Shown: positions 1 to 11,900, counted from the stretch's first letter. The stretch: 64,000 bases of DNA from Tetracentron sinense (GCA_015143295.1 CM026566.1:10713072-10777071), one strand, 5' to 3'. The notes: a model not told the origin generated them from the letters alone. Program-made: numbers and translations.

Positions 1-734
1 AAGAACTGACATATATATTTATATATACTTTTCCATATTAAAAATATCAACTTCGATAAAGACCATTTTACCGAAAAGCACCAGTACTGGATTTAACAGT
101 TCAGTTCAACAAGTATCACCTTGATATCATTATCTCCAATTAAGGAGTTGTGGATTCTTTATTGAGTGTTTACACACTTCTCCAAACATAGTGTACATGA
201 CCCAACGTACCCGGAGTTAGTCCTGTGTATTGGACATTGCCGATTGGCACATCAAAGCCATATAGACAAATGTTTGAGAAGATGTTAACCTCTCAGGTCT
301 AAGGACAATTTGTCAAATGGATAACCCTAATACAATCTGACAGTGTATTCCATAGGATATCCACTAGTGACCCCGTTCAGTATTATGTACTTGCTACATA
401 TACTCACATGTTAGTCAAGAGTCACCACTCTCTGTGAATGAGATTCATCACACTATCTCATAGAACTACACATGTGTAAGCCATGATGAAGTACGGCGCC
501 CAACCAGTACTCTAGAGGCTTCGAACAATATTAGGTTTACAAGGAACCGGAAAATCATATCTCCTCGCAACCTTTGCATGATTTTCCTACAATGTTACCT
601 ATGAAACTTTATGTCATCATCATATGAGACAGTAATTTATATAAATACCCTTTATAGTTGGTTGTGTGAATATGATGTTTGTCTAATCAACATAGAAAAG
701 TCTCTTATTGGCTTTCGAGGGCATATATGTCCAA
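1..734. other. Unassigned stretch upstream of the gypsy fragment
   Basis: No gene or recognisable transposon protein is seen here. The text is AT-rich and ends where clear gypsy integrase homology begins, near 735. It could be part of a nested repeat that interrupts the gypsy pol gene, or flanking DNA joined by a deletion. No terminal repeats or target-site duplication were found. Confidence 0.4.
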
Positions 735-1780
735 CAGGAAGTGGGAGCGCATTTCAATGGATTTTGTTGTTGGATTACCGAAGTCAAAGCAGGGTTTTGA
801 TGCGATTTGGGTAATAGTAGACCGTTTGACCACGTCTGCTCATTTCCTTCATGTCCATACTACTCACTCTATGGATGAGTTGAGTAAACTATATGTCAAG
901 GAGATTGTCAAGCTTCACGGAGTTCCGACGTCAATAGTCTCAGATCGGGATTCTCGTTTTACATCTAGATTTTGGAAGAGTTTCCAAAAGGCCATGGGGA
1001 CATCATTAGAATTCAGTACTGCGTTTTATCATCAAACCGATGATCAGATAGAGAGGGTCAACCAGGTTATGGAGGACATGCTTCGTGCTTGTGTACTGGA
1101 TTTCAAGGGTAGCTAGGTTAATCATTTACCTTTGGTGGAGTTTGCCTATAACAATAGTTTCCATGCCAGTATTGGCATGGCACCATACGAGGCTTTGTAT
1201 GGTAGACCGTGTCGCTCTCCTGTATGTTGGGCAGAGGTGGGTGACAATGGGTTACTCGGGGCAGAGTTGGTTCATGGGACCACAAAGAAAGTGGCAGTAA
1301 TTAGAGAACGGTTGCGCATAGCTCAAAGTCGTTAAAAGAGTTATGCTGATAGACGAATGAGAGATTTGGAATTTTCTGTTGGGGACCATGTTCTTCTGAA
1401 GGTGTCACCAATGAAAGGTATTGTCACGCCCCAAAATACCCCCTAGGAGTTAGGATACTTTGGCGACGTAACTTAACCTTAAATCAAACCTGCAAGGGGT
1501 GTACAAGGCATGCAAAATAGTAAACTAAAAATTTCTTTAATCACTAAACTGTATTCCAAGCATAACCGTTTACAATAACTGAATAGAAAATAAAACATGT
1601 ACATGACTTCCTAACTTGAGTCCCAACTCAAGTGATATAATTTTCCCCAGACATAAGAACCCCAAAATACATGTCTCTCATCCTCCACCCAACCGTAGGG
1701 TCATAGGCCAACCCTAATAACTGATTGATGCTCCAAGCAACCTCCTACTCTCCATGTACTGCCTGGATAGCATCCGGTGT

Positions 1781-1850
1781 ACCTGCCGACATCAAAGTAC
1801 GGCTGAGCATGGAATACTCAGCGAGTACAAGCTACTAGCTAGCAATAGTA
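1781..1850 (-). promoter_or_regulatory. Conserved LTR hairpin box (LTR 1)
   Basis: On the minus strand this reads a segment close to GCTAGTAGC, then CGCTGAGTATTCCATGCTC, AGCCG, and TGTCGGCAGGT. CGCTGAG can pair with CTCAGCCG around the loop TATTCCATG, with one bulge. The same box occurs at the same relative place in every long LTR of the window. Its role is unknown. Confidence 0.6.
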
Positions 1851-2112
1851 ATAACATTAATATATCATACATAATACAGTTCATCAAAGGGTACAAAATC
1901 AGAGTGCGGAAGCTAAAAGAAATAATAATGTAAAGTAAATCATGAACAACATATTTTAACTCATGCATTGGAAACTTGTATTCAAAAGTCATGACTTGTT
2001 CTTGATAATACTTCTTGTGATTTTCTGAAACTCGTTTGCCGTATTTACAACTTATTCTCGTCTTATTCTTGTATCGTGGGAATCACACATGCTTTGTTTC
2101 ATTCTTGTTTAG

Positions 2113-2480
2113 CTAGTACCCGAACTATGAAATTGACGGACATACTAGGTTCTTGTTATTCTTGCGTGTCATGTTTAACTAGTACCCGAACTATGAACTG
2201 GACGGACATACTAGGTTCTTGCTTTCCTTTGCTAATGCCCGGACTATAATGGAACGGAACACATTAGCACCATGCTTACTAATGCCCGGACTATGATTGA
2301 ACGGAACACATTAGTATCCTTATCTTGACTTGACTAGTGCCCGGACTATGGTTGAACGGAACACACTAGTTATCATTGTTTACTAATGCCCGGACTATGA
2401 TTGAACGGAACACATTAGTAACTTCACTTGTTTCACTTGCTTAGCTAATGCCCGGACTATGATGGAACGGAACACATTAG
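2113..2480 (-). repeat. Seven-unit tandem hairpin array in LTR 1
   Basis: There are seven units of exactly 36 bases at 2,113, 2,179, 2,232, 2,279, 2,334, 2,383 and 2,445, separated by 11-30 unlike bases. Units begin CTAGTA, CTAGTG or CTAATG and end in the matching complement TACTAG, CACTAG or CATTAG. An inner CCG can pair with CGG further on. The middle reads close to GGACTATGATTGAACGG. The arms differ between units but stay complementary. The sense strand of the LTR is the minus strand. Confidence 0.9.
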
Positions 2481-3642
2481 CATCTTCATTTCCTTGATTA
2501 TCGTGTTTTCTTGTGAGCCAGGTATGACATATCCTAGGGATATGCCCTACCCTTGACATTCATGTTAATTTAACTTGTGAGCCAGAGGCTAGCACCCACA
2601 CATCCCTGGGCTACCAACCTCCTTGTCATATGCTTATTTCTTGTTATTTCATATGCTTATATTCAAAAAGTTTGGTTCATGCATGCGTGACAATCGTACT
2701 ATCATAGATGAATCAAGGGACACATATTGCATTTCGATTCTCTTTTTCATAATCATGTTAACATGAAACCGTAAAGCATAATATGGCATTTCTTGTAATT
2801 GCATAGGCATGGGGAATTTAATGAAAACATATAAAGCATTTGTTTTAAAATCACCCTTTTAAGAAAAACTACAAAAGTCATATTTCCCAATTCCTTCATT
2901 TTATTCTTGGCATTCTCATTCATCCATTTTGTCAAACACCTAATGAGTAACACATTCAAACCACATTATTTCAAGTTCTTAAATGTTCATATGTTTCATC
3001 ATACACAAGGCGTGCGTTCATTATTCGTACAATGCCCATCCACCATTTTTCATCACACACCTCACATAATACGGCATCCAATCGCCTCCATGTCCAACAA
3101 TCCACATCTCATTCACCAATTAATTATCTTGTTTATAATTAGGGAAAATAATGCATTTCAAGGAAAGGAAAGAACACAAGATCCAAAAATCATCATTTTC
3201 AAGAAAGGAATCTAGGTTATTGCTAAAGAAGTTAGTAGGGTGTACTAACCTTGAAATCAAGGCTTGACCTTGAAGAAACCTTGAAATCGAACCTCAAATG
3301 GTAGGGAAGAACCCTTACTTGAAGAAGGCTTGATTTGGGGAAGAAACCCCTTTCAAAATGCCGTAGGATCGCTACCCTAGCTTGGAATGGGAATGCCACA
3401 CGAGTTTGAGGTTGGATTTGATGAATCCACGCCCCTTTTGGGATGATCTTGGGTGTTTAAACCCTTGATTCACTCTCAAGTTGAAACCCTAGGTTAGAAC
3501 CCCTTTCTCCTCTCTCACTCTCTCTCAAATATCTGCCCTAAGGGTTTATGAAATCCTTAGGCTCGTGCAAGGCTTATAAAGCAAGGGTGAAATGCCCAAA
3601 TGACGAAAAAGCCCTTACTGAAATTTCTGCAAAAACGCGAAG

Positions 3643-3828
3643 ACCGAGCGATCGGTGGTTATGACCGATCGATCGGTTGCCTACCGAGCGATCGGTGTTT
3701 ATGACCGATCGACCGGTCAAAAACTCACTCTCTGGAAAATTTCCCCATACAAAATTTCTGACCGTGTGATAGCTACCGATCGATCGGTTATGGACCGATC
3801 GATCGCTGACTGGACCGAGCGATCGGTG
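3643..3828. repeat. GATCGATC palindrome cluster (LTR 1)
   Basis: Repeats of ACCGATCGATCGGT and close variants (ACCGAGCGATCGGT, ACCGATCGACCGGT) occur several times in under 200 bases. In the LTR sense direction (minus) the cluster lies just before a TATA-like TTTATAAG (near 3,574-3,581), so it sits where promoter elements are expected. Confidence 0.75.
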
Positions 3829-4635
3829 CTCTATATGTCTGGACTGTTTTGACCATATCTTTTGACTCGCTCGTCGGATTTTGACGATTCAACTTGCGTT
3901 GGGTTCGTCTTTCGAAAACGCACATTTCTGATGTTTCGGAATTTCCGATTTCTCTCTTATTTATTAATTAGACTATGAGGAAGGCCAATTAGCTACGAAA
4001 ACGGTATTCATTAAGTATAGAAAAATCCGGGGTGCTACAGGTATGATGAGGTTTGGCAAGAGGAAAGGGAAGTTATCTCCAAGGTTCATTGGACCTTTTG
4101 AGATTTTAGATCAGGTTGGAGGGGTGGCTTATAGACTGGCTTTGCCACCCAGTTTGTCCGATGTGCACAATGTGTTCCATGTGTCCATGCTAAGGAAGTA
4201 TGTGAGAGACGAGTCACATATCGTTGATTTCAGCACTTTGGAGCTTAGACAAGATGTGTCATACGAAGAGAAACCAGTTCGCATCTTAGATCAAATGGAG
4301 AAGTAGTTCTGGGCTAAGTCTATCTTCTTGGTGAAGGTGCAGTGGAATAATCATGATGAGAGAGAGGCATCGTGGGAGCTATAGTCAGATTTGGTGCAGA
4401 AGTATCCACATCTTTTACCTATTGAGTATGTTAAATTTTGAGGACAAAATTCTTTTAAGGAGGGTAGATTGTAATGATCTTGAAATTTCTTTTCCTATTT
4501 TTAAGAGTGATTCAGTAATCACTTTGAATAGGGATAGTAAATTTAAGAATGGGAATAAGTTTATTGGGGTTAGTTAGAACCTATAAACAAACAAGGGCCA
4601 CTGATGGCCTTTTGGTAAATAAGAATTAGGGTTAA

Positions 4636-4643
4636 TATAAATA
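4636..4643 (+). promoter_or_regulatory. TATA box of the gypsy 3' LTR
   Basis: TATAAATA, 166 bases into the LTR, is a plausible RNA polymerase II start signal for the element. Position and sequence only; no start site is proven. Confidence 0.4.
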
Positions 4644-5139
4644 GAACATGTTAAACCTAATCCTCATTATTTTAATCTAAACTGAAATTCTGGAGAATAG
4701 AACGTGGGAGAGAAAGGAAAAAAGAGGTTGCACTTTGGTAGAGCTTTCAAGCACCTAGATCGAGATTCGAGGCTTGGAGATTTGAGCTTTCTTTCTCGTG
4801 GTGGTCTGATCCTTCGAGACAAGCGTGTTCGGGTAGGATTGAAGTATTAAAAGTCCTAGATTTGAACCTTTGAGGCAAGTGAATACTCCCCTAGAGTTAG
4901 GGTTTTGTTTTATCTTGAGTTCATATAGATTTATTAATATTTGTGTGATATTTAGGATAGTGATCTATGTACTTTGAAATATAATGCATAAATAATGTTT
5001 GAATAAAAAATTATAAATTGAAAGAACAATGGTGGGTAAATTAACAAGGGTTTTGAGGGTTTGAAAATCGAAAAAAATTGTTCAAAAAGTTAAAAAATCG
5101 AAATATGGGGTTTGGGCTGGCGTTTCCAGCCAAATCGCC

Positions 5140-5216
5140 GATACCGATCGATCAGGGACCTTGGGCTGATCGATCGGTGGTCACCGATCGATCGCAGGCG
5201 ACCCACCGATCAATCT
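5140..5216. repeat. GATCGATC palindrome cluster (gypsy LTR)
   Basis: Four short palindromic motifs of the ACCGATCGATCGG type occur in under 80 bases. They match the motif found in LTRs 1 and 2, although here they lie downstream of the TATA box. Confidence 0.65.
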
Positions 5217-6987
5217 GCAAGGCCGTTTCAGGTGTTTTGCGATGGTGGTTTTGGGGGCTGGATTTAATTGAATTAATTAAATAAAAATGATGAAAAATAA
5301 TTAAATAAATTAATAAAATAGATTACAAAATAAAAAGAATTAAATAAATTAAATAATGAATGATGAAATAAAACGAAAGAAAAGAAGAAGAATAAAATAA
5401 AATGATTTAATTAATTTATTCTTTGTCAAATAATTATTTTGGAATGGTTGGTACTGTGAGAATAGTAGACAAAATATAGATTCTCTTTATGTTAGAATGA
5501 CATGTTTAAAGAAATATATTTCAATTATTATCTTGCGTAATTGTAATTGTTTTAGTTTTGCAATATTATGTTCTCTTTATTATGATGGTATGGGACACCA
5601 TAATAAAGAGTGGGGTTAACGAATTAAAGAGAATGAGACTAAGGGATGACAAATAGAGAATGAAAGACTCTCTAGGTCTAAAGTCTGAGGGAGAGCTTTG
5701 TGTAATCCCACTGAGAAGTTACGTGCCTCTCAGAGTGACTACCTTAGGTGAGCTATGTGTAAACCTAAGGGTCCCTGTATAAAACCATACAAGATTAATA
5801 TTGTTGTCAATAGGGTGAACTATGTGTAAACCTTATTAGTAGAAGAATTGTGTAAACTGATAAATTAAATTATGCATATCCATATATGTTGTTAATTGTT
5901 TTATTTATTCATAATGGTTGCATGTTGTATTCTCTTGCTGAGCCAAAAGCTCACCCTTGTTATATTTATTGATTTTTCAGGAAGTACCTGAAGGACCTAG
6001 GGAAAACGGTCAAGAACTTAGTTAGCTGTTGGGTTTCGTTGTAGAACTTTAATAATACTTTTAATTTGAGCTAGAGTGTCATGTCAGTGAGATATTTATA
6101 TGGATTCAGTTTTATGGTATTTACTCTTGTTGGTTTAAACTTAATGCTAGAGATATGCATTTGTTAATGGTAATTTATTTAGATTAAATTTCATTACCTC
6201 GGGATTTGTTCCAGGTTTGAGCCTTAGAATTTGTACAAATATGAGATGTATTATGTGTAGGTTTTGGGGCGTGACATATGCCTCCTCTGGCCTCTCCTAG
6301 AAAGCAACTATTTGTTCGGATTCCTCGCTATCGAATCCCTGATTTGCTTCCCTTATCAGCGTCACGGACATTAAGATCTGAATTTCCATCCTTTCATCAT
6401 TGGTGTGATGATAAAGCTTTGTTCTTTGAAGAAGGAATGACCCTGCTACAAAGACTGAATCACATTCCTTTAATGAATTAGACATCAACCCAAGCTCTTG
6501 ACTTCTCTAAAAACGAACCAGCTATGGGTGTGGAGGTTATCAGATCCCGACGGAGAATTCCAAGGAGAAATTATGCCGAAATTGTCGCGACCCAAAACTC
6601 ACCCTAGGAGTTAGAGTGAACTTTGGATGACTAATCATGACTTGCTTGACAAACCAACCTACAAAACCCACAGAGCATATACAATGGAGGACAAAAACAG
6701 CGGAAACATACTCTAACATGGTACAGCGGAAGTCTACCAAACCTCTATGTATATACATACGTAAATCCAAGTTTATACAAAAAGGGAACCAAAAGAAAGT
6801 GCGGACATGCCCGCCAAAATACATGGATATGTCTCTCTCAACTCACCCACAGCTATATCACTCAGAATCTACAACCACCTAATGGTAACCCTCTACTGGA
6901 GGTTCCTCCAAAGGTTCCTCGACGTACTCCTCCTCCACCCAAGGGCTCGGAGCACAGACATCAAAAGGAGCAGCTGCTCCGCCATCA

Positions 6988-7048
6988 CCTGCCGACATAA
7001 GAAGTACGGCTGAGCATGGAATACTCAGCGGGTACCAAGCACTAACCA
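6988..7048 (-). promoter_or_regulatory. Conserved LTR hairpin box (LTR 2)
   Basis: Minus strand reads CGCTGAGTATTCCATGCTC then AGCCG and, slightly further, TTATGTCGGCAGGT. The hairpin core is identical to LTR 1 although sequence around it has diverged. Confidence 0.6.
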
Positions 7049-7330
7049 ACAGTCATAGCATACGAATAGCATACATAAAGCAGGAAACAATTCACGCATA
7101 TAAAGCAGGAATGATTCATATCATGGCAATAAAGTAAAGCAATATAATTCATCATGTTTGCATTCATAAAAGCTGGTAAAACCCTTGAAATCTTGTGCAC
7201 TTGACTTGACTGAAATTACCCTTTTTATGCTTGAAACCTTGTCTACCGTGTCATGCTTGTATCATGCGTGTCATGTCATGCCATGCGTGTATCATGCTTG
7301 CTTGTTCTGAAAAGTAATCTACTTGTGAGG

Positions 7331-7523
7331 GAAGGGAGACCCTTCTTCCTAGAATGCTCATGCTTGTCATGCTATGTCATGTCATGCTTACTCGGAAAAG
7401 TAAACTACTTGTGAGGGAAGGGAGACCCTTCTTCCTAGAATGCTCATGCTTGTCCTTTTACTTGTGAGATTCACTTGTGAGATGTCCTTGTGAGATGCAC
7501 TTGCAAGGGAAGGGAGACCCTTC
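7331..7523. repeat. Three-unit GAAGGGAGACCCTTC hairpin array (LTR 2)
   Basis: The perfect stem-loop GAAGGG-AGA-CCCTTC occurs at 7,331-7,345, 7,417-7,431 and 7,509-7,523, within longer repeats ending near ATGCTCATGCTTGTC. It occupies the place in the LTR where LTR 1 carries its 36-base hairpin units, but the sequence is unrelated. Confidence 0.8.
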
Positions 7524-8452
7524 TTATGAAAATGCATGATTGTCTTGTCCTTGCCAAAAGCAAGGTAAAACATATCGTAGGATATGCCCCACCTCTAAAT
7601 CCCATTCTTGAAAACCTCGGTAAATCATGTCATGTATGCCTGCTCGTGAGGTCGTGTGCATACTTGCATTTGGAATTAAATATGGCATTTGAGTAATTCA
7701 TAACACATAACATCAATGATTTGAGCAATTTAATATTCATATCATTTAGGGAAAGCGAACAATCACACTATCACGACCCTAGCAATTTCCATAAACCTTA
7801 AACATTCATTTTCTTAATTTATTATTCATTTTATTCACCTTGGCATTTCATCACACATGGTGCATTCATTATTTATTAACCCTACAACATGCTTTTCTAG
7901 GTGGGTTTTACTCACATCACACATGTATGTTCATTATGGGTACAATGCCCTCCCCGTTCATCCATCACATCAATACACACGGCATCCAATCGCCCACATT
8001 CATCTCCATTCACCATTCACCATTCACCATCCACCATTCACAACCCATCTCATAATACATGGATGTATAAAGGAACACAAAGAAAAATAAAGGGAAAGAA
8101 GAACTATAGCTAGGAGGGTAGCAAGAAGTACCGACCTTAAAGAAATGAGGAAGAAACCCCTTCCAAAAATGACCGTGTAGCTGCTGCCCTAACTTGGATC
8201 ACGAGCTCCTCGAATGCTTGAGCCTTGATCTTGGAGAAAATGGGCTTGGGGTTGATCTAGGGTCTTAACCCCTTTAATTTCTCCCCAAATAAAAACCTAG
8301 GTTTTGGAAAACCCCTTTCCTCTTCTCCCCTACCTCTAAAATCTCTTAAGTGTTGTAAATGAGCCCTAAAGGCTCGGGCAAGACTCTTAAGGCAAGAGTG
8401 AAACGCCAAAAGACAGAAACACCCTTACTGAAAATTCTGCAAAAATGCGAAG

Positions 8453-8636
8453 ACCGAGCGATCGGTGGTTATGACCGATCGATCGATTGCCTACCGAGCG
8501 ATCGGTGTGTTGACCGAGCTCTCGACCAAAAATTAACTCTCTGAAAAATTTCCCCATACAAATTCTTCGACCAGTCGATAGCTACCGATCGATCGGTTTT
8601 GGACCGATCGATCGCTCCATGGACCGAGCGATCAGT
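8453..8636. repeat. GATCGATC palindrome cluster (LTR 2)
   Basis: This is the counterpart of the LTR 1 cluster, with about six ACCGATCGATCGGT-like motifs in the same order and spacing, several of them mutated. Confidence 0.75.
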
Positions 8637-8912
8637 TGCCTGCAGGTCCAAACTGTTTTGGCCATATCTTTTGACTCGCTCATCGGATTTTGACGATTCA
8701 ACTTGCGTTGGGTTCGTACTTCGAAAAGGAACATTTCTAATGTGTCATAATTTTTAATTTCTTCCTTATTTATTAATTGCACTACTTTAAAGATAAATTG
8801 GTTACGAAAGTGCCATGTATTAAGCATGAAAAAGTCCGGGGCTCTAGGCCAAAGGTACATCCACTCGTCCAGCCTCTAAGGCCTCTGCTTCTGGTTATTT
8901 TTCTAATTAGCT

Positions 8913-11900
8913 ATGATATCTGCCCTTTTGTGGAATGTTAGAGGCCTAGCTGATAAAGCCATGATCCAAAATTGAAAACTTTAATTAAAGCCAATAATCT
9001 CCCCATTATTTCCTTTATGGAACCAATGATATCTTGGTATAAAGCTGAAGGAATTGCTCAAAAACTAGGATTTGATCATTGTTCCCACAATGTTTCAAAT
9101 AAAATTTGGGTTTTTGGAAAGACTCTATTACCATGGATATCATGTCAAACTCCGAGCAATGCCTAACCTGCCTAATTACTTTTTCTGGTTTATCTTCTAT
9201 TCTTGCTTCTTTTGTGTATGCAAAATGTAGCCCTTTTGACAGACGATCTTTATAGGATGAACTTATCTCGATTTCTGCTGCCAATACTGACAAAGAATGG
9301 ATGGTTGGGGATGATTTTAACATTATTTGCAACTCCATTGAAAAATTGGGGGGTAGAGACCCAGACTTTTATGCAATGGAAGAGTTCAATGAAATGATTA
9401 ATTTAGCTAGATTACTTGACGCGGGATTTTATGGAACTATGTTCTCTTGGAGTAACAATCAACAAGGGGGTAGATGCATCTGGGCTAGATTGGATCGGGT
9501 CCTATTTAACTCTAAATGGTCTTCTACATTTCCTAATTTTAAGGTGGATCATCTTGCTAAGGCTTGCTCTAACCATGTTCCTCTCCTCCTCTCATGGCCT
9601 ATGGCTAGGACATCTCCTCCCTCCCCTTTCCGCTTCCAAGCTATGTGGGTTCTTTATGAGTATTTTTTGGATGTTGTTAGAAGCTCTTGGGGCATGGCAA
9701 TATTTGGTGACCCAATCTCCAACTTTTTCTACAAGCTCAAGAGATTGAAAAATCATTTGAAAGAGTGGAATAAAACTGACTTTGGTATCATTTGCCATAG
9801 AGTTGCAGAGGTACCGGTTGAAGAAAAAATCAAAAGACTTCAGTATTTGGTTGATACCGAAGGCATGTCTTTAGAGCTTCAGTTGGACCTGGATGAGGCT
9901 CAAAAAAGTTATGAAAAATTTCTTCTTCAAGAAGAAATCTTCTAAAGGCAAAAGTTTAGGATAAAGTGGCTATTGGAAGGCAATAAGAACACAAAGTTCT
10001 TCCATTAAACCACTAAGGAAATATGTAGAAGATCAGTAATTACCAAAATTAAAGATAGTTGTGGCAATTGGGTGGAGGGAGATAAGGAAATAGGTGATTT
10101 GACAATTAATCACTTCAAAGCATTGCTCTCATTTGAACCTCATTCCAACTCTCATGACATCTTGATGAATATTCCTTCTATTCCAACTCTCACGACATCT
10201 TGATGAGTATTCCTTCTTTAGTTTCTGATGAGGATAATGAATCCCTCACTTGCACTCCTTCCTTTGAGGAGATCAAAAGAATTGTGTTTGACATGGACAA
10301 AGACAGTGCTCCGGGGCTGGATGGATTTTCTAGCGCTTTCTTTCAAACATGTTGGGATTTCATCTGTTTAGACCTTATGGACTCAATGCAATATTTCTTT
10401 CAGCATGGTTGGATTCCTCCTTCAGTCAACTCAACATGAATTGCCCTCATTCCTAAGTCTTCAAACCCAATGTCTTTTTTTTGAGTACAGACCCATTAGC
10501 CTTTGCAATTTTCTTTATAAAATCTTTACTAGAATCATCTAAAATAGGCTGGCAATTTTCCTCCCCAACATTATCTCTCCTAACCAAGGTGCTTTTGTCA
10601 AGGGTAGAGATATAGTGGATATTATCGCTATAGCTCAAGAATTGACAACTAATTTGAAAAAGAAGGTAAGAGGTGGTAATGTTATTTTCAAGCTCGACAT
10701 GGAAAAAGCATATGATCGTATTGAATGGAGTTTTTTTTTGTACATGCTCAAAAATTTGGTTTCTCTGAGCAATTTATCAAACTTATTAGTGGCTGCCTAA
10801 AAACTCAATTTTTCTCTATTGTTCTTAATGGAGCTGCTATTGGATACTTTCCTAGTTCTAGAGGAGTAAGGCAAGGTGACCCTTTGCCTCCCTCCTTATT
10901 CATCTTGGCTGAAGAAGCTTTAAGCAGAGGCATTATAAATCTTTTCCAAAGTCATCCAAATTGCTCCTACGTTGTCCCTTGAAGATGCCCAAGGATCTCC
11001 CATTTGCTATATGTTGATGGCACCCTCATTTTCATGAATGGAAGAAAATTTTCTTTGCAAAAAGTGTTTGGATTTATTTGTGAGTATCAAAATTGTTCTG
11101 GTCAAAGAGTTAACAAAATAAAAAGTGGGTTTTATGTTGTGCGTAACACATCAGCAGCTAGGAGAGGAGTTATTAATGTTGCCTCTAGTATTCCTGCTAG
11201 AGAGCCCCTATTTCTTTATCTGGGAGGGCCTATTTCTATAGAGATACAGAAAGCCGCAGATTTTTCACCTATTATTGATAAAATTAGAGATCGGATTGAA
11301 GGATGGAGATCTAAGTTTCTCTCTCATGGTGGAAGACTCATCCTCTTGAAGCATGTTTTGTCTTCTATGCCTGTTCACCTCATCTCAGCCACAGTGGTTC
11401 CTAAGGAAGTCACCAACAAGATCAATGCCCTCTTTGCTAGATTCATTTGGAATGACTTAGATTCTCAAGCTCACCTTCATTGGATCTCTTGGTCTTCGAT
11501 ATGCTTTACAAAGGAAGAAGGTGGTCTTGGTATCCGCTCACTCTGGGATGTTATGTTAGCCTTTAAGATGAAACAAGTTTGGAAATTAACTAATCGTGGT
11601 AATGGAACTTGATCTCTCTTCATGAATGCTAAGTATGATGTTCTCTTGTCAGTTTAGAATTCCAACCCTCCTCTACTTTGCTCAAAGCTTTGGAGGAAAC
11701 TTTATAATGTTTTAAAATCTGTTTTGATGCACTATAAATGGATCCTAGAGCGAGGTGAAGTTAATTTTTGGTTGGAGAACTGGTTAGGAGATGGCCCGCT
11801 AATTGAATATGCTAACTTAGACCTAGATACTTCTCTAATGGTTAAGGATGCTCTGGACGCTTATGGTGTCTGGAATACAAATATATTTGCCTCCTTGTCT

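Larger units (their letters stand above)
1422..4039 (-). mobile_element. Solo LTR 1 (chromovirus type) inside the gypsy integrase
   Basis: A 2,618-base unit starts TGTCACGCCCC and ends GGTGCTACA, flanked by perfect 5-base direct repeats GGTAT (1,417-1,421 and 4,040-4,044). This is the signature of an LTR insertion. No internal coding region or second LTR is present, so it is a solo LTR left by recombination. It lies on the minus strand: its complement starts TGTAGCACCCCGG and ends TTTTGGGGCGTGACA, like the other LTRs here. Reading in its sense direction it holds a GATCGATC cluster, a TATA-like box, a hairpin array and the conserved hairpin box. Confidence 0.9.
735..4441 (+). pseudogene. Gypsy integrase, split by a solo LTR
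   Basis: The integrase core runs from about 735 to 1,116: MDFV near the start, an Asp in VDRLTTSAHF, the second catalytic Asp in VSDRDSRF, and the Glu in QIERVNQ. So the three catalytic residues survive. A stop follows FKGS; coding continues as [20 protein letters not shown] with another stop near 1,333, and reaches SVGDHVLLKVSPMKG at 1,416. After the inserted LTR it resumes at 4,045 with [20 protein letters not shown], then [11 protein letters not shown], and a degraded chromodomain (LVKVQWNNHDEREASWE) with in-frame stops. Non-functional. The LTR and both copies of its 5-base duplication lie within the coding region. Confidence 0.88.
735..6276 (+). mobile_element. Ty3/gypsy chromovirus (Tekay/Del-like), 3' part
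   Basis: This is the 3' part of an LTR retrotransposon: the integrase with a GPF-type C-terminal module and a chromodomain-like tail, a purine-rich tract (about 4,453-4,468) and a 3' LTR (4,470-6,276). The chromodomain-like end and long LTR point to the chromovirus group. The 5' LTR, gag, protease and most of the reverse transcriptase are absent. A solo LTR splits the integrase, and stops and frameshifts are frequent. The LTR ends in TGACA and directly abuts LINE A sequence, so this element probably inserted into LINE A; the matching duplication would lie outside the window. Confidence 0.85.
4470..6276 (+). mobile_element. 3' LTR of the gypsy element
   Basis: It starts TGTAATGATC right after the purine tract and ends TTTTGGGGCGTGACA. 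At 1,807 bases it is shorter than the solo LTRs, but it shares their 3' end and a GATCGATC cluster (about 5,140-5,216). A TATAAATA lies at 4,636-4,643. No gene is seen; the 5,280-5,450 stretch is almost pure A/T/G. Confidence 0.82.
6583..8848 (-). mobile_element. Solo LTR 2 (chromovirus type) inside LINE A
   Basis: It starts TGTCGCGACCC and ends near CCGGGGCTCTAGG; the terminal CA seems mutated. Much of the 3' half (7,830-8,850) closely parallels LTR 1, including the GATCGATC cluster and the following segment down to the end. It is minus-sense. No clean 5-base duplication remains. It has no coding region; ORFs in it are chance openings. Confidence 0.8.
6277..8910 (+). pseudogene. LINE A first-frame C-terminal remnant
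   Basis: An open stretch from about 6,278 to 6,480 starts MPPLASPRKQLFVRIPRY, then a stop, then a basic segment ending SRRRIPRRNYAE at 6,580. After the inserted LTR it may continue as AKGTSTRPASKASASG to a stop at 8,908-8,910, two bases before the ATG of the second frame. It is placed as the first frame of the LINE only by position and its basic Ser/Arg-rich character; no domain is recognisable. Confidence 0.45.

Noticed and set aside
2113..2480. CRISPR-like layout: seven 36-base repeats with unlike spacers
   Set aside because: Spacers are only 11-30 bases and unequal, the host is a plant LTR with target duplications, and no Cas-like genes exist. It is a hairpin repeat array of a retrotransposon.
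7840..8113. Three overlapping His/Ser/Pro-rich frames
   Set aside because: They read through a CCATTCACCATTC simple repeat within LTR 2.
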